Shown piece after piece: positions 11,107 through 17,063 of a DNA stretch of 19,702 nt (the stretch's first letter is position 1; each line of letters opens with the position of its first letter). Below the pieces are notes generated by a model. The model saw only the letters and a list, made by a program, of their open reading frames with translations. It searched no databases and had not been told where the DNA came from. A program made the position numbers and the translations under genes. The DNA is from Clostridia bacterium (lineage in GTDB: Bacteria; Bacillota; Clostridia; Monoglobales; Monoglobaceae): positions 1-19,702 of the forward strand of contig JAGALN010000030.1 in the NCBI GenBank assembly GCA_017625185.1, written 5' to 3'.

Positions 11107-11174
11107 GAAGGCATTGGTGTATGTGATTTGGTAAATACAAAACGGACCGTCGGGGACGCCGGCCCCTACAATGC
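11098..11174. repeat. Inverted-repeat element of 77 bp with GC-rich imperfect palindrome
   Basis: GCATTGTAGG (11098-11107) and CCTACAATGC (11165-11174) are exact 10-bp inverted repeats. Between them, 11143-11164 forms an imperfect GC-rich hairpin (GGACCGTCG with CGCCGGCCC, two internal mismatches). The layout resembles a small non-coding palindromic element of the kind scattered in Clostridia genomes; no coding capacity is present. The left arm contains the TAG stop of the preceding gene. Confidence 0.65.
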
Positions 11175-11212
11175 CTAAATAAAACGCTGGGAAATAGAGG
11201 GGAGAAAATAAG

Positions 11213-11827
11213 ATGGAAGAACAATTCTTCCGCTATGAGGAGATGGCGGATGAGCAGGTGGTAGAGCTTTCCGCAGAGGGGGACAAAGCCGCCACCGAGT
11301 ATATCCTAGATAAATACAAAAATTTGGTCAGGGCACGGGCGAAGATGTATTATCTGGCAGGTGCCGACAAGGAGGACCTGATTCAGGAGGGAATGATCGG
11401 CTTGTTCAAGGCAATCCGGGATTTCGATGCCGCTTATCAGGCGTCTTTCCGGGGTTTTGCCGAGATGTGTGTCAAACGGCAGATGATTACTGCAGTGAAA
11501 ACTGCCGCTCGGTTAAAGCACGGTCCCCTCAACACCTACATTTCCCTGAATAAGCCTCTTTATGAAGACGAAACCGAGCGAACCTTGGTGGACATGCTGG
11601 CAGAGCGGGACGCCATCGACCCGGAGGAGATGTTTCTTCAGCGGGAGAAGGCGGAGGCATTAGAGGCGGAAATTGCCGAGAAATTAAGCTCGCTGGAGCA
11701 GTCGGTGTTGTCTTTGTATTTGGGCGGCATGAACTATCAGGAGATTGCTGTGGAGCTGGGGCGTTCTCCCAAATCCATCGACAATGCCCTCCAGAGAATC
11801 AAGCGGAAATTGACCTGTGAAGAATAA
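11213..11827 (+). CDS. sigH: RNA polymerase sigma factor SigH (Spo0H family)
   Basis: A sigma-70 family factor of 204 residues closely matching SigH, the transition-state and early sporulation sigma factor of Firmicutes. Region 2 covers about 16-100, with GADKEDLIQEGMIGLFKAIRDFD for core binding and -10 recognition. The family signature continues with ITAVKTAARLKHGPLNTYISLNKP, then RTLVDML. Region 4 is at about 155-200, with the helix-turn-helix MNYQEIAVELGRSPKSIDNA and ending LQRIKRKL. It stops a few residues after this helix, shorter than the B. subtilis protein by its C-terminal end. The ATG has AGGGGAG eight bases upstream. The gene sits alone between a repeat element and its own terminator; I see only a weak promoter candidate upstream. 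SigH homologues also occur in non-sporulating Clostridia, so sporulation cannot be concluded. Confidence 0.92.
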   Translation: MEEQFFRYEEMADEQVVELSAEGDKAATEYILDKYKNLVRARAKMYYLAGADKEDLIQEGMIGLFKAIRDFDAAYQASFRGFAEMCVKRQMITAVKTAARLKHGPLNTYISLNKPLYEDETERTLVDMLAERDAIDPEEMFLQREKAEALEAEIAEKLSSLEQSVLSLYLGGMNYQEIAVELGRSPKSIDNALQRIKRKLTCEE

Positions 11828-11828
11828 G

Positions 11829-11865
11829 AAGAACCCGGCAACGAAATCGGTTGCCGGGTTCTTTT
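11829..11865 (+). terminator. Intrinsic terminator after sigH
   Basis: GAACCCGGCAAC (11831-11842) and GTTGCCGGGTTC (11850-11861) form a perfect 12-bp stem with a 7-base loop. It is extended by AA/TT pairs and followed by TTTT. Confidence 0.93.
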
Positions 11866-11920
11866 GCGGTCTGGGGAAAATAACGAAAAATTCCCTGATT
11901 TTTTCTCCGAAAAATCTCCT

Positions 11921-11935
11921 TGTCAAGCCTTGACA
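11921..11935. promoter_or_regulatory. Palindrome over the proS promoter -35 box (candidate operator)
   Basis: TGTCAAGCCTTGACA is a perfect 7-1-7 inverted repeat whose right half contains the -35 hexamer TTGACA. Placement suggests a repressor or activator site; no known operator is recognised. Confidence 0.5.
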
Positions 11936-11958
11936 CCAAGGGCGATTTCCTTTATACT
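11930..11958 (+). promoter_or_regulatory. Consensus SigA promoter for the proS-cdaA-cdaR operon
   Basis: TTGACA (11930-11935), a 17-base spacer, and TATACT (11953-11958). The expected transcript start leaves a leader of only about 45 bases, too short for a T-box. Confidence 0.88.
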
Positions 11959-11994
11959 AAAGATAGGATATAATAGGTTGTAGTAAGCAGCCTT

Positions 11995-12002
11995 GGGAAG
12001 GA
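11995..12002 (+). promoter_or_regulatory. Ribosome binding site favouring a TTG start for proS
   Basis: GGGAAGGA abuts the ATG at 12003 directly, too close to serve it, but stands nine bases before the in-frame TTG at 12012. Confidence 0.6.
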
Positions 12003-12011
12003 ATGAGTTTT

Positions 12012-13448
12012 TTGGCACAAGAGAAGAAAATGGTAGAAGAAATTACCCCTATGGGCGAGGATTTTGCTCAATGGTATACCGATATTATCAAAAAGGCACA
12101 GCTTTGTGACTATTCCGGGGTTCGTGGTTGTATGGTGATTCAGCCCTACGGCTATGCCATCTGGGAGAATATTCAGAAAGGTTTGGATGCCCGGTTTAAG
12201 GCTACCGGTGTGGAGAATGTGTATATGCCCATGTTTATCCCCGAAAGTCTTTTGCAGAAAGAGAAGGATCATGTGGAGGGCTTTGCTCCCGAGGTTGCAT
12301 GGGTGACCCATGGCGGTGCCGAGAAGCTTCAGGAGCGGCTTTGTGTCCGCCCCACTTCGGAGACCTTGTTCTGTGAGCATTACGCAGGTGCAGTCCGGTC
12401 CTACCGGGATTTACCCAAGCTTTATAACCAGTGGTGCAGCGTGGTTCGGTGGGAAAAGACCACCCGTCCCTTCTTGAGAAGCATGGAATTTTTGTGGCAG
12501 GAGGGGCACACCGCCCATGCCACCGCAGAGGAAGCTCAGGAGAGAACTATAAAGATGCTGAATGTCTATGCGGATTTCTGTGAGCAGGAGTTGGCGATTC
12601 CTGTCATCAAGGGTCAGAAAACCGAGAAGGAAAAATTTGCCGGTGCTCACGAAACCTACACCATCGAGAGTATGATGCACGACGGTAAGGCACTTCAATC
12701 CGGAACCAGCCATAACTTCGGGGACGGCTTTGCTCAGGCCTTCGGGATTCAGTATTTGAGTGACAACAACACCCTGGAGTATGTTCATCAGACCTCCTGG
12801 GGTATGTCCACCCGTATCATCGGTGCCATCATCATGGTGCACGGGGATGACGCCGGCTTGAAGCTGCCCCCGAGAATTGCTCCCATTCAGGCGGTGATCG
12901 TGCCGGTGGCACAGCACAAAGAGGGGGTTCTGGAGCGTGCCGGTCAGTTAAAAGACCAGCTTTCTAAAAAGTTCCGGATTAAGCTGGACGACAGTGATAA
13001 GTCCCCCGGCTGGAAGTACAGTGAGTATGAGATGCGGGGAGTTCCGGTTCGTATTGAAATTGGCCCGAAGGATATTGAGAACAATCAGGCGGTTCTGGTT
13101 AGCCGTGTTGACCGGAGTAAGACCTTTGTATCCCTTGACAACATTGAAGAAGAATTGGAGACAATGCTTGTCAAAATTCAGGCACAGATGCTGGAGGCGG
13201 CTGGGCAGAACCGGGAAGAAAAGACCAGCGTTGCCAAAACCTATGATGAGTTTAAGCAGATTGTAGAAGAAAAGGGTGGCTTCGTCAAGGCAATGTGGTG
13301 CGGCGACGAGGAATGTGAAATGAAGATCAAAGAGGACACCACGGCAACATCCCGGTGTATCCCCTTTGATCAGGAAGAGATTGCCGATACCTGCATTTGC
13401 TGCGGAAAACCGGCAACCAAGATGGTTTACTGGGGCAAGGCATATTAA
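12012..13448 (+). CDS. proS: Prolyl-tRNA synthetase, short (archaeal/eukaryote-like) type
   Basis: A class II synthetase that charges tRNA(Pro) with proline in the cytoplasm. It has 478 residues from TTG 12012, or 481 from ATG 12003. The TTG choice gives M-A-Q-E-K, which lines up with the M-A-K-E-K type start I recall for homologues, and it has better ribosome-site spacing. Visible motifs: VRPTSETLF at 112-120; motif 2 in [22 protein letters not shown] at about 146-167; [12 protein letters not shown]; and motif 3 in [17 protein letters not shown]. The C-terminal zinc-type domain has paired cysteines (WCGDEEC and CICC) and ends in the family's terminal tyrosine. The large insertion editing domain of the bacterial-type enzyme is absent, as expected for this class. 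It is first in an apparent operon, 20 bases before cdaA. Confidence 0.96.
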   Translation: MAQEKKMVEEITPMGEDFAQWYTDIIKKAQLCDYSGVRGCMVIQPYGYAIWENIQKGLDARFKATGVENVYMPMFIPESLLQKEKDHVEGFAPEVAWVTHGGAEKLQERLCVRPTSETLFCEHYAGAVRSYRDLPKLYNQWCSVVRWEKTTRPFLRSMEFLWQEGHTAHATAEEAQERTIKMLNVYADFCEQELAIPVIKGQKTEKEKFAGAHETYTIESMMHDGKALQSGTSHNFGDGFAQAFGIQYLSDNNTLEYVHQTSWGMSTRIIGAIIMVHGDDAGLKLPPRIAPIQAVIVPVAQHKEGVLERAGQLKDQLSKKFRIKLDDSDKSPGWKYSEYEMRGVPVRIEIGPKDIENNQAVLVSRVDRSKTFVSLDNIEEELETMLVKIQAQMLEAAGQNREEKTSVAKTYDEFKQIVEEKGGFVKAMWCGDEECEMKIKEDTTATSRCIPFDQEEIADTCICCGKPATKMVYWGKAY

Positions 13449-13468
13449 AAACGGAGGTGGACGGAGCA

Positions 13469-14335
13469 ATGTGGTGGCAGAATTTTTATTATTCCATAAT
13501 GAATCAGGTTGCGTTGCTTCGGCTTACCGATCTGATTGACATCCTGGTGGTTTCCTATCTGGTTTATAAATCTTTGCGGTTTATTCGTGATACCAGAACC
13601 ATGCATCTGTTAAAGGGTGTGGCGTTCTTGTTCATCGCCATGCAGGCAAGCTTCTTTTTCCAGCTCAATACATTGCATTGGATTTTGAGTAATGTATTGC
13701 AGGTTGGCTTGATTGCCCTTGTGGTGGTGTTCCAGCCGGAGCTGCGGCGGGTGCTGGAGCACATGGGCAGAACCACCATGGGAAAATGGTTCAACTCCAC
13801 CGGGGAGTTTGACGAAGAGGCAGAGCAGACCATCCGGGAGATTGCCCGGGGTGCTCAGGCTATGGCGAACAACCGGGTGGGCGCCCTGATCGTGATTGAA
13901 AACGAGGATAACATTGATTCTTTGATTAGTTCCGGCATCAAGGTACAGGCAAAGACAACCAGCGAGCTTTTGGAGAATATCTTTGTTCCCAATACGCCTC
14001 TCCATGACGGAGCGGTGGTGATCCGGGACAACAAGGTAGAGCTGGCAACCTGTGTGCTGCCCCTTTCCCAGAACCCCAATATCCGGAAGGAACTGGGAAC
14101 CCGGCACCGTGCCGGCATTGGAATCTCCGAGGAATCCGATGCAGTAGTTGTGATTGTTTCGGAGGAAACCGGAAATATTTCGGTGGCGTATCGCGGAATG
14201 CTCAACACCGGCTTTGGGGAGGAAACCCTGCGAATCCGGATTATGGAGCTTTTGAATGCTGCCCAGGTGGCAGGCAGTTCCTCTCAGGCGAAGTTCAGGT
14301 TGAAGAATCTCGTGAAAAGGGGGAAACGGAATTGA
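13469..14335 (+). CDS. cdaA: Diadenylate cyclase CdaA
   Basis: A membrane diadenylate cyclase that condenses two ATP into c-di-AMP, the second messenger for potassium, osmotic and cell-wall homeostasis. The 288-residue protein has hydrophobic segments at about 21-36, 50-65 and 72-88, followed by the DAC domain (about 110-270). Both signature motifs are intact: DGA at 180-182 (PLHDGAVVI) and RHR at 212-214 (GTRHRAGIGISEESDA). The ATG at 13469 has GGAGGT ten bases upstream. The frame is open back to 13397 inside proS, but those extra 24 residues are not family-like. Its stop overlaps the TTG start of cdaR (TTGA, 14332-14335). Confidence 0.97.
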   Translation: MWWQNFYYSIMNQVALLRLTDLIDILVVSYLVYKSLRFIRDTRTMHLLKGVAFLFIAMQASFFFQLNTLHWILSNVLQVGLIALVVVFQPELRRVLEHMGRTTMGKWFNSTGEFDEEAEQTIREIARGAQAMANNRVGALIVIENEDNIDSLISSGIKVQAKTTSELLENIFVPNTPLHDGAVVIRDNKVELATCVLPLSQNPNIRKELGTRHRAGIGISEESDAVVVIVSEETGNISVAYRGMLNTGFGEETLRIRIMELLNAAQVAGSSSQAKFRLKNLVKRGKRN

Positions 14336-15312
14336 AAAAGATTTTTGAAAGCGATACCTTTTTGAAGATTCTTTCCGTGATGATTGCGGTGATTCTATGG
14401 TTGTATATCATTGTTGTTCTTGACCCCGCCGTTGAGGTGGAGGTGCGGGATTTGCCGATTCAGTTTGTAGGGCAGGAGCAGTTGGAATACAATGGCATCA
14501 GTGTGGTTAATGAGTCGGCAACCACCATCAATTTAAAGGTGAAAGGCAGCCGGAAGAAGATGGGCAGGTATGATATGAAGACCATTATTGCCAAGGTGGA
14601 CATGTCCGGTGTTTGGAGTGTGGGGCAGCATACCCTGCCGGTGGATATTGTGGTTCCCTTTGAGAATATTGGAATTTCATCCCAGAACATCTATGATGTG
14701 GATATCCAGACAGAAAAGACTGTCCGGAAGAAGCTGGAACTGGAGATTGCAACAGAGGGCAGTCCGGCACAGAATTATATGCCGGGAGAGATGGAAATCA
14801 ATCCAAAGACGGTAACCATCAAGGGCCCCGAATCGGTGGTTGGCAAGATTGAAAAGGCGGGAGTTGTGCTGAACTACGGCAATGCAGATGTGGATATTAC
14901 CCAGGAGCTGCCGATTCAGTTTTATGACAGCGATGAAAAGCAGCTGACCGCTCAGGATGCTCTTCTCAAGCGGATTACCCAGGATGTTGACATGGCAACG
15001 GTGGAATGCGCCGTAGTAAAGCTCAGGACGGTGAAAATTATTCCGCAATTCTGGGCAGATACCGAAGAGGAGCGGGAGCTGCTGGCAAATACCAGCTATA
15101 CCTTGAATCCTGCAACCGTACAGATTTACGGGGAGGACGAGGTTACCGCAAAGATTACCGAAATTTCCACCGAAGGAATTCCCATGGAGAAATTTACCGA
15201 TAATCACAAAGCAAAAGTAAGATTGATTCTTCCCTATGATGTAAAGGTCTTAAAAGACATTTCCGAGGTGGAAATTACCTTGAGCCGAAGCATCAAGTCG
15301 GAGAAAGAATAG
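14332..15312 (+). CDS. cdaR: CdaA regulatory protein CdaR (YbbR-domain protein)
   Basis: An extracytoplasmic partner that binds CdaA in the membrane and modulates c-di-AMP synthesis in other Firmicutes. The 326 residues start at TTG 14332, overlapping the cdaA stop by 4 bp, with AAGGGGG eight bases upstream. There is one membrane segment at about 11-30 (LKILSVMIAVILWLYIIVVL). It is followed by roughly three YbbR-like beta domains: about 33-125, 130-215 and 225-318. Each has the typical pattern of an N-x-P/ATV-x-I-x-G strand such as INPKTVTIKGPESVV and LNPATVQIYGEDEVT. The overlap with cdaA points to coupled translation and matched amounts of the two proteins. glmM, a frequent third gene of this cluster, is not here. 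Confidence 0.93.
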   Translation: MKKIFESDTFLKILSVMIAVILWLYIIVVLDPAVEVEVRDLPIQFVGQEQLEYNGISVVNESATTINLKVKGSRKKMGRYDMKTIIAKVDMSGVWSVGQHTLPVDIVVPFENIGISSQNIYDVDIQTEKTVRKKLELEIATEGSPAQNYMPGEMEINPKTVTIKGPESVVGKIEKAGVVLNYGNADVDITQELPIQFYDSDEKQLTAQDALLKRITQDVDMATVECAVVKLRTVKIIPQFWADTEEERELLANTSYTLNPATVQIYGEDEVTAKITEISTEGIPMEKFTDNHKAKVRLILPYDVKVLKDISEVEITLSRSIKSEKE

Positions 15313-15325
15313 CAGGAGTTTTTTT

Positions 15326-16888
15326 ATGAAGATCGTCATTGGAGCAATCCGGATGCCCATCGTTCATACTGAACAGGAAGTGATTGACGCCGCACAAGAA
15401 ATTGTGCGGCGACGTTGTATTTCGGCGACGGATTTTCGAATTTACAAACAGTCTTTGGATGCCAGACGGAAAAGCAACATCCACTATACCTATAGTGTGG
15501 TTGCCACCGTGCCGGAAGGAACTATTTGCGACGGTAAGGAGATTCGACCCCTTTCCATGGACGGGGAACTGGAGATTCCTATGGGAAGGAAATTGGCTTG
15601 CCGACCCGTTGTGGTAGGCACAGGTCCCTGCGGCTTGTTTGCCGCTTACCTCCTGGCAAAATCCGGGAACCCGCCTCTGGTTCTGGAACGGGGTGAGGAT
15701 GTGGATGCCAGGGCCAAAACCGTGGAGCGATTCTGGAGGGAAGGAGCATTTAACCCCGAATCCAATGTCCAGTTTGGCGAGGGCGGTGCAGGAACCTTTT
15801 CGGACGGGAAACTCAACACCCGAATTAGCGATCCCAGACAACGGTTTGTTCTGGAAACATTCTGCCGGCACGGTGCCCCTGGGGATATACTTTACCGGGC
15901 AAAACCCCATATCGGTACCGATAAGCTTCGAGATGTGGTTCGTTCCATGCGGGAAGAAATCATTGCCCTGGGCGGAGAGGTTCGGTTTTCTGCCTGCCTG
16001 ACCGGAATCCGGGAAGAGGATGGACACCTTTGCGAAATTGAGGTCAACCATGATGAGAAAATTCCATGTAAGCAACTGATTCTGGCAATCGGCCATAGCA
16101 GCCGGGATACCTACGAAATGCTTTATGGGAGAGGTGTTTCTATGGAACCCAAAGCCTTTGCAGCGGGAGTCCGGGTGGAACATCGGCAGAGTATGATTGA
16201 CAGGCTGCAGTATGGCAGGGAAGATTTGGGCCTGCCGGCAGCGGATTATCGCTTGGTTTATAACGGTGAGGAACATAGCTGTTACTCTTTCTGTATGTGT
16301 CCCGGGGGTCAGGTGGTCAATGCCTCTTCGGAAGACGGGCGGTTGGTGGTCAATGGCATGAGCGAGTATCGCCGGGACGGGGAAAACGCCAACAGTGCCC
16401 TGGTGGTTTCGGTTCGCCCCGAGGACTTTGGCGGGGATGGGATATTAGCTGGAATGGAGTTTCAGCGAAAGTACGAAGAACTGGCGTATCATCTGGGCGG
16501 CGGCAATGGTACCGCACCGGTACAGCTGACCCGGGATTTTGTAGAGGATAAGCCATCCCAAAGCTTGGGAGAAGTAACGCCCAGCTTTACCGGGAAATGG
16601 CGGTTTGCAGAATTGAAAAAGTGTCTGCCGGAGTTTATTGTGAAATATCTTCGCCTTGGACTTCTGGACTTCGAAAAAAAGATGCCGGGTTTTGCTTTTG
16701 GTGACGGAATCCTGACCGGAGTGGAGATGCGAACCTCGGCACCGATACGGATTTTACGAAATGAACGATTGGAGAGTGTTAATTTGCAGGGCTTGTACCC
16801 TGCGGGAGAGGGTGCCGGGTATGCCGGGGGCATTGTCAGTGCGGCAGTGGACGGCATCCGGGCAGCACTAGCGGTTCTTGAGAAATAA
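15326..16888 (+). CDS. FAD-dependent dehydrogenase-like protein (COG2509 type)
   Basis: A 520-residue flavoprotein of the family annotated as FAD-dependent dehydrogenase or NAD(P)/FAD-dependent oxidoreductase. It often lies near cdaAR and glmM in Clostridia. Residues 1-90 form a family-specific N-terminal domain. The FAD ADP-binding loop is at 95-110 (VVVGTGPCGLFAAYLL), followed by the acidic end of the second strand in LVLERGE. The conserved NVQFGEGGAGTFSDGKLNTR block follows. The C-terminal flavin segment GLYPAGEGAGYAGGIVSAAVDG closes the fold. The substrate is unknown for the family. The ATG has CAGGAG seven bases upstream and is 13 bases after cdaR, so it is cotranscribed. A terminator begins directly after its stop. 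It is cytoplasmic, with no signal peptide or membrane segment. Confidence 0.9.
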   Translation: MKIVIGAIRMPIVHTEQEVIDAAQEIVRRRCISATDFRIYKQSLDARRKSNIHYTYSVVATVPEGTICDGKEIRPLSMDGELEIPMGRKLACRPVVVGTGPCGLFAAYLLAKSGNPPLVLERGEDVDARAKTVERFWREGAFNPESNVQFGEGGAGTFSDGKLNTRISDPRQRFVLETFCRHGAPGDILYRAKPHIGTDKLRDVVRSMREEIIALGGEVRFSACLTGIREEDGHLCEIEVNHDEKIPCKQLILAIGHSSRDTYEMLYGRGVSMEPKAFAAGVRVEHRQSMIDRLQYGREDLGLPAADYRLVYNGEEHSCYSFCMCPGGQVVNASSEDGRLVVNGMSEYRRDGENANSALVVSVRPEDFGGDGILAGMEFQRKYEELAYHLGGGNGTAPVQLTRDFVEDKPSQSLGEVTPSFTGKWRFAELKKCLPEFIVKYLRLGLLDFEKKMPGFAFGDGILTGVEMRTSAPIRILRNERLESVNLQGLYPAGEGAGYAGGIVSAAVDGIRAALAVLEK

Positions 16889-16944
16889 GGCAGAGGGATG
16901 GTTCTGTTGTTGTCGGTAACAGAAACGTCCCTCTGTCGTTTTTT
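16889..16944 (+). terminator. Intrinsic terminator ending the proS-cdaA-cdaR-COG2509 operon
   Basis: Arms 16889-16908 and 16918-16937 pair over 20 positions (CAGAGGGA with TCCCTCTG, then TTCTGTT with AACAGAA; two wobbles and one mismatch). The loop is 9 bases, and six T follow at 16939-16944. Confidence 0.93.
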
Positions 16945-16978
16945 ATCTCTTTTGTCTTTTTTTACATTCTTGTCTGTA

Positions 16979-17007
16979 TTGACAAAAACAAAAAAGAATG
17001 TTAAAAT
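16979..17007 (+). promoter_or_regulatory. SigA promoter of adhE
   Basis: TTGACA (16979-16984), a 17-base A-rich spacer, and TAAAAT (17002-17007), about 56 bases upstream of the adhE ATG. Confidence 0.85.
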
Positions 17008-17015
17008 ATTAACAA
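16998..17015. promoter_or_regulatory. Rex operator over the adhE -10 box
   Basis: ATGTTAAAATATTAACAA matches the Rex consensus TTGTTAANNNNTTAACAA at all fixed positions but the first. It covers the -10 hexamer, so bound Rex should block transcription. Rex releases DNA when the NADH/NAD+ ratio is high, which fits an NADH-consuming ethanol enzyme. Confidence 0.85.
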
Positions 17016-17063
17016 AGTAAATGACATAAACTAACTGGGATCATAAATTCAGGAGGAAGAGAT

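Noticed and set aside
11114..11141. Possible sigH promoter TTGGTG-N16-TACAAA
   Set aside because: Both boxes are poor matches and it overlaps the repeat element; not strong enough to list.
11965..12011. T-box or riboswitch before proS
   Set aside because: The expected leader is only about 45 bases, too short for a T-box, and no specifier loop or antiterminator sequence is present.
13397..13468. Upstream extension of cdaA into proS
   Set aside because: No ribosome site, no family similarity, and the ATG at 13469 has GGAGGT at good spacing.
15293..16276. 327-codon minus-strand frame opposite the COG2509 gene
   Set aside because: It is antisense to a well-recognised FAD protein and shows no known domain.
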